From: Argentina anserina
Taxonomy: Eukaryota; Streptophyta; Magnoliopsida; Rosales; Rosaceae
DNA length: 64,000 nucleotides
Assembly: GCF_933775445.1 (NCBI RefSeq)
Contig: NC_065872.1
Span: 9,300,001 to 9,364,000 of the forward strand
Reading direction: 5' to 3'
This document shows positions 34,848 through 46,920 of the stretch, piece by piece (within the stretch, counting starts at the first letter, position 1; every line of letters begins with the position of its first letter). The position numbers and the translations under genes are program-made. The notes beneath the pieces were generated by a model. The model had not been told where the DNA came from. It saw only the letters and a list, made by a program, of their open reading frames with translations, and did no database searches.

Positions 34848-37800
34848 GAGACAGTGAGGATGCAACTGCTATGCTTGGGAAATTTGCTGGTTTTCTGGAA
34901 AACTCAGACCTTGCTCCAGAAAAAGATATCCCAGGTATCATTACTGCTTTTTCTACGGCTTTAGATGTTAGTAAAAATGGTGATGTTTGGATAGTAGACT
35001 CAGGTGCCTCAGAACACATAACCAACAATTCCTCAAATCTCAGTGATTTTAAAAAACTTACTAAACCCTCTCATGTGTCAATTGCAAATGGACATTCTGT
35101 GCAAATCTGTGGAAAAGGAAAATTAAAAGTTTTTTCAAATATCATTGAGTTATATGTGTTGTTTGTTCCCACATTCCATTTTAAATTACTTTCTGTTGGA
35201 AAATGCACTCAGATATTAGATTGTCTAGCCATTTTCTCACCTCATAATATTATTTTCCAGGATCGTACCACAAAAACAAAGATTGGTGAGGGATTCTTCC
35301 TAAATGGACTATATTTCATCTCCATCACTGCACGTCTGTCAACATGTTTTTTAATGAACTCCAAGTCAACATCTCAGCAACTGTTGTGGCATAATCGACT
35401 TGCTCATCCCTCATTTCCAGATTTATCAAGACTGTTTCCTCATTTTTGTAAAATTGCTAGTGAGTGTGAAATCTGTCATATGTCCAAACAGACTAGGATT
35501 CCTTTTTCTCTTTCACACTCAAGAGCAAGCATGTCTTTTGAGCTTGTTCATTCAGATGTATGGGGACCGGCCTCAGTGAATTCCTTTGATGGATATCGTT
35601 TTTATGTAACTTTCATTGATGACTTCTCTCGTTCCACATTTGTGTATATGCTAAAATACAAAAGTGAAGTGTTTAAGTGCTTTCAAGATTTTCTTAATCT
35701 GGTCAAAAATCATTTTTCTTCCAAAATTTCAATTTTAAGATCTGATAATGGCACTGAGTACACTTCTAATACCATGACTAATTATCTAAGTGAACAAGGA
35801 ATTATGCATCAAACTAGTTGTATTGGCACACCACAACAAAATGAAATTGCAGAAAGAAAGAATAGGGATTTATTGGAAAAAGCTAGAGCCTTACTGTTGC
35901 AGAATCAAGTTCCTAAGAGATTCTGGTCACAGGCAGTCCAAACAGCAGCGTACTTAATCAATAGGTTGCCTAGCAGTGTTCTTGATTTTAAATCACCATT
36001 TGAAGTTCTTAAAGGCAGGAAGCTGGATATTAGTCATCTCAGAGTTTTTGGCTGCATCTATTATGTGCATGTTCAGGCAGATAAAAGAGATAAATTGGAT
36101 CCAAGATCAATTAAATGCATGTTTCTTGGATATTCATCTACACAAAAAAGGTATAAATGCTACAATCCTACAACTAGGAAAATCTTAGTATCTCGAGATG
36201 TTATTTTTCATGAAAAACATCCTTTTTACTGTGAAAATGATGAACAACTTAAGGGGGAGTTTCTCACAGATTTATTTCCCTCTTCAACGTCAACTGAAAC
36301 TACAGAAGATGTTGATCAATGTCTAACCTCAGAAAAAACAGTAGAATGTATTCATCGTGAAAATAGTGAACTGAAAGTAGCTGTTGATGAAGAAAGTCAT
36401 GACTCCATAAATCGCCCTACTTCTCCTAGTTTGCCTAGGAGAAATCCTCCTCGAAATAGAAATCCTCCTGAGAAGCTGCGAGATTATGTTACTTACTCCA
36501 CTAGGTATCCACTAAATCTTGAGCTCACAAAATGTCCTCCAGTTCATTGTGCATTTCTCAATAAAATCCTTGCAGATCGTGAACCAAGGAGTTTCTCTGA
36601 TGCAATTCAAATGCCACAATGGCAGAAAGCTATGAATGAAGAATTACAAGCTCTTGATGATAATCAGACATGGAGCATTGTACCTCTCCCTCGTGGTCAG
36701 AAACTTGTGGGAGCAAGATGGATTTATAAGCTCAAATATAACTCTGATGGATCTCTTGAGAGACATAAAGCTCGACTGGTCGCTAGAGGGTTTACTCAAA
36801 CATTTGGCGTTGACTACAAGGAGACTTTTGCTCCAGTGGCCAAAATGAACACTGTTCGTGTTCTTTTGTCTATTGATGTGAATTGTGGTTGGTTCTTGTC
36901 ATAGATGGATGTCAAGAATGCTTTTTTGCATGGTGAGTTAGAAGAAGATGTTTACATGAAAATTCCTCCAGGCCACCCTCGAGAGCATGAAGGTGGGATG
37001 GCTTGCAAACTTCACAAGGCTCTATATGGATTGAAGCAGTCACCTCGAGCATGGTATTCAAAACTCAGCTCAGTGCTTCTGTCTTCTGGATTTCAAAGAA
37101 GTCACTCTGACTCCTCCTTGTTTGTAAGAAATAGCAAGGTTGGAAAATTGGTTGTGTTGGTGTATGTTGATGATCTAATTGTTGCAGGTAACAATTCTGA
37201 TGAGATTCTATCACTCAAGAAGGCCCTACACGATTCATTTGCTATTAAAGACCTTGGCAAATTGAAGTATTTCTTAGGCATTGAAATGGATCATTCATCA
37301 CATGGATTGTTCTTAAATCAGCGCAAATATGTTATTGACATGTTAGAAGAAACAGAAATGACAGACTGCAAGCTTGCAAAAACTCCATTAAGCAGCAAAA
37401 TTGATTTGGACACCCAAGCTCCTGCTCTTCACGATGTAAGTACATATCAACGTCTTGTGGGCAAGCTGATTTATCTTACGATCACCAGACCTGATTTAAC
37501 TTATGCTGTGAGTTTGGTAAGTCAATTCATGCAATCTCCCAACTCATAGCATCTTGGCCTTGTCAAACGTATCATGCGATATCTCAAAGGTTCATTCAGT
37601 AGAGGCATTGCAATGCAGAAGAATAATCATTTTCAAATTGTTGGGTATTCTGATTCTGATTGGGCAGGAAATTCGTTGGATAGGAAGTCCACTACCGGGT
37701 ACTGCACCTTTGTTGGTGGCAATCTAGTTACTTGGAAGAGTAAGAAGCAGTCTGTTGTAGCACGAAGCAGTGCAGAGGCAGAATATAGAGCCATGACCTC

Positions 37801-38116
37801 TATTGCTTGCGAGTTAATCTGGTTGAAAGCCTTGTTGCAGGATTTGGGACTTCATCATTCATCTCCTATGATGTTGTATTGTGATAATCAAGCTGCAGTG
37901 CACATTGCTGCTAATCCGGTTTTTCATGAACGCACCAAACATATAGAAGTCGATTGCCATTTTATCCGAAATCAAGTGCAGACCAAGGTCATTGAAACAT
38001 TGTATACCAAGTCATGTGATCAACTTGTATACATCTTTACCAAGATTCTTACCTCGACACAGTTTGATCGTCTTCTTTCCAAGCTTGGATCAAGATATTC
38101 CCTCGATCCAGCTTGA
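34844..38116 (+). pseudogene. copia pol (protease, integrase, RT, RNase H), broken by two TAG codons
   Basis: One phase runs 34844-38116 with stops at 36902-36904 and 37547-37549. In order: protease with the DSG active site (WIVDSGASEHIT), the pre-integrase HNRLAHP zinc region, the integrase core (DVWGP, FIDDFSR, SDNGTEY), reverse transcriptase (KARLVARGF, then [10 protein letters not shown] and the catalytic YVDD) and RNase H (YSDSDWAG, SSAEAEYRAM, YCDNQAA). Each TAG sits where a sense codon is expected; the first replaces the residue just before the conserved [10 protein letters not shown]. Catalytic motifs are otherwise intact, in keeping with recent loss. Confidence 0.92.
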
Positions 38117-38123
38117 GGGGGAG
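38114..38123 (+). other. Polypurine tract of the copia element
   Basis: GAGGGGGAG just before the 3' LTR, the usual start site for plus-strand DNA synthesis. Confidence 0.75.
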
Positions 38124-38348
38124 TATTAAGGGAATGCAACATCCTTGTTTTATGACACCTTGTTTTATGCTTTCTTTGCTCCTTGTTTTCATACGTAGCT
38201 ACTTTAGAAACATCACTCCAGTTTTTGTGGATTGTTAGTTAATAAGAATAGATTAGTTTCTGTGTGTATATGTACTGAAAAACCTTGTAACAATATCAAC
38301 TACTGAATATACAGTTTAAGTTGTTTTTCTCAATGATCATTTTCTTCA
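38124..38348 (+). repeat. 3' LTR of the copia element
   Basis: 225 bp, beginning TATTAAGGGAATGCAAC, five differences from the 5' LTR by eye, and followed by the AGTAT target copy. Confidence 0.93.
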
Positions 38349-38353
38349 AGTAT

Positions 38354-39073
38354 GAATGAAGGTTTTTGGTCCATTTCTTCAAAAAGAGAAATTAGTGGTA
38401 CATCTCGTATCATCATCTCAATCTTACATAATTTATCGATTGAATCACATACATAACACTACACCACATTTGCCATTTGGCTGGTTTAAGTGAATCTGAT
38501 TTTCAAGTACTTAAGAGATTCTATGTAATGTACTTCGGTTTTAGTTAAGGTTCAAGCAAATTTGACTTCGATTCAAGTTCATTTCATACATTATTAATTT
38601 GAATTTGGTTTCGTTTCAGGCTGATCCGATCTATTTATAATGTTTTTTTTTTACTTTCTAACGGGATGAAGAGAAGTCAACCCAAACAAGTGGAAATGAT
38701 AAGGATCCAAAGCTGATGATATAGATCTTTAAATCAAAACCAGTAGAGGTTCAAAATTCCAAACTCCAAAATCAATCAAAATTGACAAAAAAGAGAATTA
38801 TTGTCAGAAAATCATTATTAAGAAACCAAAACTGCATCAAGTAAATGCTGAGAAAAATGCATTTATGAGTGATCACATGCACCCAATCAATTTAATGTAC
38901 CTAAACATTGAAAGCATCAGGGGAATTGGCTCACCAGATTCAGAACAAAAACCCTAATGCCAATAAAAGCAGCAGGTAATAATAAAAAAATCTCTCCCCA
39001 AAAAACTGTTTTTCTCTCAAGGAAGAAGAACAGTAGCTAAAGGGTCAGGGGAACACAAAGCAACTAGAGTGAA
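38354..39073 (+). promoter_or_regulatory. 5' flank of the BTB/NPH3-like gene
   Basis: About 720 bp, AT-rich, between the retrotransposon and the next start codon. It must hold the promoter and leader of that gene. No TATA box could be fixed with confidence. Confidence 0.35.
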
Positions 39074-41583
39074 ATGAGGAATTGGAAAAATCTAGGATTT
39101 GTTGAGACCATCTATGAAGAAGAAGATGACTGTGATTTCTCTTCTGCCTCTCCTTCTCTCTCCCCAGCCATCTCTTCTCCTTCTACCCCTCTCCATTCCA
39201 GAGTAGAATCATGGTAATAGTTCAGTGATTATATATCCTTTCTCTTTATATTTTAATATATATATATATGGGTTTCCATTACTTTAGTCTGGTATACATT
39301 TCTGAAATAATTTTGATGATTTAAAATATTTGTTCTAGGTCTCGGGCAACTGGGCACAGTGCTGAAGTTTTGATTCGAGTTCAGGGAAAATGTTTCCAAC
39401 TGCACAAGGTTTGTCGATTATATTCCTCAATCAATCCTTAGTTTTTCCTTTTGCAATTATCCTCGTAGGGCCTTTAGATTTGTATTGCTAATGTTGATGG
39501 CCGGGCCTATTTTCGTGGGAATTTACTGGAAATTTTGAGTTTGATTCTTTCATTCAGTCAAGTTCGTAGGCATAAAAGACGAACTCTTAATGTAAGCATA
39601 ACACTTCTGTCTAGAGTATATATTAAGCAGTTCTCAGGTTTTTTATGTCGTTGATTAGTCCAGCAGATCAAAGTACGTACAAACGTTCTGGGTTTCTAAT
39701 TGAGTTTTGTTTTAGAACACTGCTGCAAAAAGGGTACGAAATCTCTTGCTTACTGTAAAATGGTCAAAATCTTCAGATGGAAGATGATAAGCCAAAATGT
39801 GAATAGTGAGATTTATTAAGGAATTTAGGCTGTGAATTGAGAGTTTATCTTTTTGCATTTACTTCCTTTCTGTTAGCAGAAAACAAAACGTTTGTATTTG
39901 GAATGATCTCATTTCAAAAAAATTAATTGCATAGAAATTAAATATATTTTTTATCGTTTTCCGTTATCTATTTTTGTTCATAGGATCCACTGACATCAAG
40001 AAGCACATATTTAAAGCGCCAACTAACCGCCTTCGTCTCGGACTTCACGTTGCCTCTAAACATCTCCGCCGAGACGTTCACCCTCGTCGCCGATTTCTGC
40101 TACGGAGCTCGCCTCGTTATAACTCTGTTCAACGTCGCTGCCCTAAGAACCGCCGCGGAGCTACTTGAAATGACGGAGACTAATGATGACTACGACAACA
40201 ACTTACTCCACTTAACTGATACCTACTTCAACCAAGTCGTCGCCGTTAACAGAGACTACGCTTCCGTAGTGTTTAGATCTTGCATGCCATTACTTCCCGA
40301 AGCCGAAACGGTGGCCTTTCTCGTTAGCAGGTGCATTGAGGCATTGGCTCTATCGGGTGACGGTGACAGCCGTGTCGATTGGCTACATGAGGTTATAACG
40401 GTGTGTCCCGACGATTTTCAGATTGTCGCCGAGGTCATTCAACGCCGGTTCGGAAGCCATGACGTCGTTTACAAGCTTGTTGATTTATATATCATGGTAC
40501 GTGACTTTTCAATGTCGCCATCACTTGCTTCTACTATATACACATATACATGTATGTATGTATGTACTGTCATTGATACGCGCATGATCCAAGAGAGTAG
40601 CATTTTTACTGTTTATTGTATTAACTCACACAGTCACACATCGTTAGATCTTAGATGTGACATACACGCATATTTAGTATAAGTATTGGTTCGTAGATAG
40701 TTTACAGCTATATATGAATTTGTTAGTGGACAATGAAGTGTGTGCGAAAAATGCAACCTTTATTCAGCGCGCAGTAATATGCTCTTGAGTTTGATAGAAT
40801 TTTCGGGTTTTACTCTTGCAGAGATACGATGGCAAAATCACAGAGGAGCAGAAGGCACAAATATGTAGTTCCATAGACTGCAGCAAGCTCTCTCCGCATA
40901 TCCTTCTAGAAGCAGTGCAAAACCCAATAATGCCTTTACGTTTCGTGGTCCGAGCCATGCTGATCGAGCAGCTCAACACTCGCCGCACCATTCTCACCGC
41001 AGCCACTGCAGCTACTTATCATCACCACATTCAACTTCCTCTCCTCCAGCATCACTATGACGTCGCCAAATCAGACCCCGAAGCTGCGCCAGTAGCTACA
41101 CTAGGTTCCCTCCTCCAACGTGACACTATGGTCAGTCAATCGGCGCAGCTGAAGGCCACTATGGCCGCGACAAGCTCGCGGATCAGAACCCTAGAAGAGG
41201 AGCTGAGTGGGATGAGGAAGTTGCTGGAAGAGTGTCATAATGAGAAGAACGAGCGGAGCATTATGGAGGAGGCTGGTGGTAAACGTAGGTCTGCGAGCTT
41301 TCATTTTGGGAGTAGCGATGAGAATAACTCCAGTAAGATGATTTCGAAGTCTGGTTCTTCGTCTAGTTTTCGGCTCCTTAATTATAGAGGCAAAGAGAAA
41401 ACGGACGGGAATAATTGGTCGTCTTGTACTGGGACTCCGGGGTTGACAAAGAGCATTAGTCAGAGGCTGATTAGTGGATTGAAGAAAGCATTTCGGGTTT
41501 CTGGTTCAAAGGATGTCTCGGACAAGAAAATCGTCAGCCATGGCGATGGTGGCGACAATGAGGATATCATTGTGATCGAATAA
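39074..41583 (+). CDS. BTB/POZ domain protein of the NPH3/RPT2 family (At3g49900/At3g22104-like)
   Basis: Four exons: 39074-39213, 39339-39408, 39984-40496 and 40822-41583, all GT-AG and in phase, 494 aa. After an acidic Ser-rich N-terminus comes the BTB domain (about residues 50-120: AEVLIRVQGKCFQLHK, TFTLVADFCYGA), then an NPH3-type region (TAAELLEMTE, LPEAETVAFLVSRCIEAL, DWLHEVITVCPDDFQIVAEV, LCS-like QICSSIDCSKLSPHILLEA). A coiled coil (RIRTLEEELSGMRKLLEE, about 360-378) and a basic Ser-rich tail follow. Family members serve as substrate adaptors for CUL3 ubiquitin ligases and as light or auxin signalling scaffolds. The NPH3 region is shorter than in NPH3 itself, as in this subgroup. The specific role is unknown. 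Confidence 0.85.
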
Positions 41584-43288
41584 TGGGAAACATTTTATGA
41601 TCGTTTCTACTGTACGTATAATTCTTTGCAAGATGATCAAACCACTTTGCTTGATAGAGACTTTCATTGATTGGCTTAGGTCTACCCAATTTTGATTTCA
41701 TGAATTATACTACGTACTGTTCGACGTAAATTAGAAGATCAATTATTGATCCATTCACATTTTATATTGTGAAATGTGAATCATTGAAGAAATGGCCAAG
41801 AAAGATTAGCCTCTATATTTATGAAACATGAACCAATTAAACATGTAGCACAATTCTTAACAACAATCCTCGGCCTTATTTTTTCAACTTTTCTCAAAAA
41901 CGTATTTTATTTTCCTTCTCATCCCCTAGTTTAGTCATTTAACTGGCAACTGCTCCAATTTTACATTGCTATAGGCTCTGAAAAAAAACAACAAGATGAC
42001 TAGAAATTGTCTGGTCATTCATCCAATAACAATCACATGAATCAGTGGTTTATATATATTGGGGGTGAAACCCCAAATATGTTGCGTTTCTTATTGCATA
42101 AATGACAATAAACACCATCCATGCAATTAAGGACTCGTCTCGCTAAAACGAAATATAATGAAAGAAACTTAGTAGATGCCAACTGTAGAACTTATTCTTA
42201 GTACATGTTAAACGACACATCATAATAGGATAACAGGATTAGCTTCATCATAAGTTGGTGGTTTGGATAAGCACAATTGATGTACATGTCCATTAGCAAA
42301 AGGGAGCAACCAACTAGTGCTCCAAATGTCAATTACCACTAAGATGAAAGATCAGAAAAAAAAAACTTTGTTCAAGTAAACTAGCTCCCAAATATATCGT
42401 GCAAATCGAGCATGGAAGATTCGAGCAATCGTCGTTCATGTGGGGCTGTGATTAGGAAACCACACAAACCAGGTTTTTTGTTTTCCATTTTTTGATTGAA
42501 CAACATAAGCCAGTTGAGAAGGACACTCTTGTTGATGGAAAGCAACAGCCGCGACATGATTAATTGGTCTTGCTTTTGCATCACAGAGCCAAAACTGGTG
42601 GAGGTGCGCAACAGGTAGATGACACCCTTCATAATTGTTTTAGGCATGAAAAGGCTACCGACTAAAATATATGCATGAAAAGGCTGAAAGACGTGCTCAA
42701 ATTGGATGTCGAAGTGAGCATCAACAAATTCATGATTTACCTAATCAATGCATCTTTTAATTATCTTAACATCGATCTACATGACCACACCCACTTTAAA
42801 CTACAAATATATAAAAATGAGACTGAATTGTGAATTCATATATCCCAAGTCTAAAATGATATTGTTTACACTTTTTTAAGAATTGCTCAATCGTAATTCG
42901 ACAACGTACAAATATAACAAAATTATCGAATACAATCAACTATTTTTTGAGTGTATATAAAAAAAGATATGTCATTTTTTCGGTATGTATAAAAAGGGGT
43001 GAGGTTTTTATCACGAAGCTATACTGAAAAATTCCCATCATTTCAAATCCTAACATCGGACCACCACCTAATAGTCGATCAAATCTAGCCTAACGGTGGA
43101 ACCACCCCTCCAATAAACCCGTACCCGGTCTCAGGTGAACCCATCAACCGAAGCGCCGACCCATCAATAGCAAAAACAACGAGTTCCACCATAAGCACGT
43201 GCCTAACTTCCACGTGTCCCCCCTCCCCTCCCCACCGCGAAAGAAGTAGGCACTCGAAAACGAAACCCGCCACCAGTCTCCGTCCATG
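41584..43288. other. Intergenic, no gene seen
   Basis: The BTB gene 3' UTR, then AT-rich DNA. A minus-strand frame at 42381-42647 has no recognised product or splice context. Near 43040-43250 the DNA becomes richer in C, leading into the promoter of the next gene. Confidence 0.4.
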
Positions 43289-43298
43289 TATATATAAA
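43289..43298 (+). promoter_or_regulatory. Probable TATA box of the APS kinase gene
   Basis: TATATATAAA, 195 bp before the start codon, followed by a C/T-rich leader (CCTCCTCCTCCTCC) typical of plant 5' UTRs. Confidence 0.5.
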
Positions 43299-43492
43299 CC
43301 ACCCTCCTCTGCCTCTTCTTCCTCCTCCTCCTCCTCCCACCACTAATGGAACCAGAGCCGCTCCCCTTCTTCGTCCCCGCTCCCATTTCTTCTCAGCCTC
43401 CCCTGCCTCTCTAATTTTACTTCATCCCTAAAAAGAATCAAGCTGTGTAAGCCGTCAGCAACGCCTTCCGTTAATTTCATTGAAATCTCAGC

Positions 43493-45051
43493 ATGAATGT
43501 GTTGAAGGCAGCGCGACCGTGGATTTGTGCCCTGACGCCGCCGGACGCTGAATTCGGATCTCCGGCGGCGAAGAAATCAGGATTCTTGAAGGTTTATAGG
43601 AGCAATGTGACTACGAGCTTGAGTGTGAGAAGTGGAGTTGATGCAGGATCCAGCGGTTTAAGGCCGATCAAGGCCGTGGAGGATCACGCCGCCATTAATG
43701 GTACTATCTTCAAGCTTTCTTTCTGGAATTTTAATAAAGGCCAAATTCAGTTTTTGGTTCTGCTGATTTTCTTTTTATATAATTAATAAAAATTAAGTTT
43801 GATGCGAATTTGGGTTTGGTAGAATTTTGTATATTTGGTAATTGGCTGAGTCATGCTACCTCATTGGATGGTTGTGAAGGCATTTGCTTACTTCATATTA
43901 GGATACGAATATCTTTGCTTTTTGTCAACTCCTCTCTTTGCATCTATAGCTCTATACAACAACATTTCATTCTGCTATTGTGATCAGTGCCCACAGCTCT
44001 GTACGTTTCGACCGCAATCGAACCATTTCAAGCTGTCATCCTAAAGGTTTTGTTCTGTTTGTGTAGACTACTTGTTTTTTGTTTTTGCAATATTGATTGG
44101 CAGATGATGGATCTGGTGGATTGTGTTTTTTTTTTTTTTTAGATAGAGAATTATTAAGGACTCGCGCTTTGTATTTGAAGTTTTGATCAAATTTGTAGCT
44201 GTTAACTTGTTAGGCTTCGGCTTGAGAAAAGTTCTTGTGTTCTCTAGTCTGCAAGTAACCTGATTTTCTGTGTGTGAATTTTAATGTTCTAATCTAAAGC
44301 AATCATCTGACTAGGTAAAAAACTCCGCCAGATGTCAACTGTCGGGAACTCAACGAACATCGTGTGGCATAAATGTGCCGTCGAGAAGGTGGACAGGGAG
44401 CAGTTACTTCAGCAAAAAGGCTGTGTCATATGGATTACGGGTCTTAGTGGTTCAGGTTTGTTAATTCTATTGAATTTTGCTATGTGAAATGCCAAGCAGT
44501 GTTTATTGTAGTATGATTGTGATTGGTATGCACATCAACTCCACCAAAAGCTCATACATGGTAAAATTTATTTAAAAGTTTCCATACTTATGAGAGACTT
44601 TAAGGCATGAGGTGTCTAACTGGGACTTGTTGTTAGCAGTTTTACTTACGTAGAAATAGTCACGCGGATGATTCTGGCTGTATTTGTCTCAATAACCAGA
44701 AAGGAAAGTTGATGGTTAGTAGCCTTCCTTTTCAACAAATTTGTCGTAAGAGGATTCTATAAACTTTTTCATGGAATGAGTGTGCAGGCCCTCATACTTG
44801 CATGGACATAAGTGGACTTTAAACTTTCTCCTTTTGACTACAGATCTCATGTTCAGTGGTTTCCTTTTATGCTCTTCTGCTTCATTGCTGTAATTTGTGT
44901 TAACTTAATGTAAATTGGTTTGATTGCATTGACAGTATAAGACATCAGAGCCCCTGCAATTTTAACCTCAGTTCTTGCCAAGTGTTTACCCCTGCCTAAA
45001 CTCATCCTTTCAAGCATTGAACAAGCATTATCATTTGATAATATTAATTCT

Positions 45052-45088
<37 letters not shown>

Positions 45089-46920
45089 CTTTATCTGTGT
45101 ACTTAACTGATGAAGTGGTACAGATGACCTATAAGAGAATAAATAAACTAAATTACACTCTAACAATTCAGAAAGTTCCTGATCTCTGTTATTCTAAAAA
45201 ATTTTGGTGCTCCCATTGAGAAATTCATTCAAATATGTTAGTTTTAGTGCACACTAATATGAATGACACTTTCTCATATATTGATTCTCAATTTTAGGAA
45301 AAAGCACTGTGGCATGTGCTTTGAGTAAAGGCTTGCACTTGAGAGACAAGATGACCTACATTCTTGATGGTGACAACGTCCGGCATGGTCTAAATCGTGA
45401 CCTTGGTTTTAGTGCAGAGGATCGTGCAGAAAACATACGAAGAATTGGTGGGTAGTTTTGTAATTACATTTGCAGATTCGGTCTTTTTTACTTTTGATAT
45501 TTCTTTTACTGATATTTTGTTAAAAAAAGCTGAGGTCGCTAAGCTCTTTGCGGATGCTGGCATCATTTGTATTGCTAGCTTAATATCTCCTTACCGAAAG
45601 GACCGAGAGGCCTGCCGTGCACTATTTCCAGAAGGAGATTTTATTGAGGTAAGCAGCACTTTTAATAGGGGGAATAGGTTTGGTTTGTTATTACCGACAT
45701 AGTGAAAGAAAAGACCAAGAGCCTGTAACCAATTATGAGCTGACAAAACTAAACATTCTCAGGTGTTCATGGACGTGCCACTAAACATATGTGAGAATAG
45801 GGATCCAAAGGGCCTCTACAAGCTTGCACGAGCTGGAAAAATCAAAAGTATGTTGTGCTTCATTGTAATAGTTTTATATTTATGTCAATCTGGAATCTGA
45901 TTTCTGTTTCTTAAGAATAAAGTTAATTAACTATGATTTCAAATTAAGGTTTTCAACACCTATTAGTAAATATAAGTACATTTCACTTTGAAATTTGAAG
46001 CATCAACTTTGTCTTATCATATGGTGCTATCGTGTGATGTCAGTATCATTTTCTATGTTGGGGCATTGTTCATGTCACCGTGAACTATTATGATTCTTTT
46101 CTTGGGCGTTGAGGAAATGCAAAATTTTAGTATTTTTTTCAACATCGTTTCCTCAAGTGTTTATTTGAAATGGTGTGGCTTGCCTCTGTAAAGTAACTCT
46201 CAATAATTAGTGATTTTTTTTTGGCACTCTGCAGGTTTTACTGGGGTTGATGATCCATATGAGCCACCACTGAACTGCGAGGTATGTGTGTAAAGGAAGA
46301 TCATGGCATCAGGTTATTGTGAAGCTACTACATTGAAATTTTCTCCATACTTTGTTCTCATCCTAAGAAAAAGATCGCCTTTCTTTTACTGGTTGTGTTG
46401 GTTTCACATATTCAAAGTAAAGATTAGCTCACCTTACCACGTTAACGAAAGTGTGAGCCAACAATTGGAGTTGAAATCGGTAATTTATTTCCAGTATAGA
46501 ATATTCCAATTATTCAGTAAATATAACGAGGTGGAAGTGCGATTTTCACTGGCACCCTTTCACCAGATCCAGCATCTCATTAGAATATCGGAATTTGTAC
46601 CCTAATTTCCATGTAGTGGACTGATTAGGATGAAATGCCAAGGCTGGAAGTTTGCACATGAAAAATTGAATTGCACCATCTCAGTACTACATATTGGAAC
46701 AATGCAACATTAGTTTTCTGCTCCACATTCGCCATTAATGCCCCTACACTGCTTGTTTGCATTGTCTTTCTGTTTTTGGCACTTTTGTTATGTGTCTAAT
46801 CTCGTAGTGGTAATTTTGCAGATTGTGTTGCAGCAGAAGGGAAGGGACTGTGTCTCCCCAAGTAGTATGGCTGAAACAGTGATATCTTACTTAGAGGAGA
46901 AAGGGTATCTGAAGGCTTGA
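43493..46920 (+). CDS. APK: Adenylyl-sulfate (APS) kinase, plastid type
   Basis: Seven exons: 43493-43700, 44315-44455, 45298-45447, 45530-45648, 45763-45847, 46235-46281 and 46822-46920, in phase, 282 aa. The enzyme phosphorylates adenosine 5'-phosphosulfate to PAPS, the sulfate donor for glucosinolates and sulfated peptides. About 60-70 N-terminal residues look like a plastid transit peptide (Ala/Ser-rich, few acids at the start). The P-loop GLSGSGKST (about 112-120) is split by intron 2. Further family motifs: [44 protein letters not shown] and [11 protein letters not shown]. The C-terminus ends [11 protein letters not shown]. Exon 4 follows an unusual purine-rich acceptor (TTAAAAAAAG), but family alignment supports it. 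Confidence 0.93.
45053..45085. repeat. (CT)n microsatellite in intron 2 of the APS kinase gene
   Basis: An uninterrupted CT tract of 33 bp, likely variable between individuals and usable as a marker. Confidence 0.95.

Larger units (their letters stand above)
33536..38348 (+). mobile_element. Ty1/copia LTR retrotransposon, complete but inactivated, 4813 bp
   Basis: Two 225-bp LTRs (33536-33760 and 38124-38348) inside a perfect 5-bp target duplication AGTAT (33531-33535 and 38349-38353). A tRNA-iMet type primer site follows the left LTR and a purine tract precedes the right. Gene order gag, protease, integrase, reverse transcriptase, RNase H is that of copia. The LTRs differ at 5 of 225 positions by eye (about 98% identical), so insertion is fairly recent. 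The single polyprotein frame is broken by three TAG codons and one frameshift, so it cannot act alone. Confidence 0.95.

Noticed and set aside
42381..42647. 88-codon minus-strand frame
   Set aside because: No recognised family, AT-rich, no neighbouring exons; may be an old gene remnant but cannot be supported.
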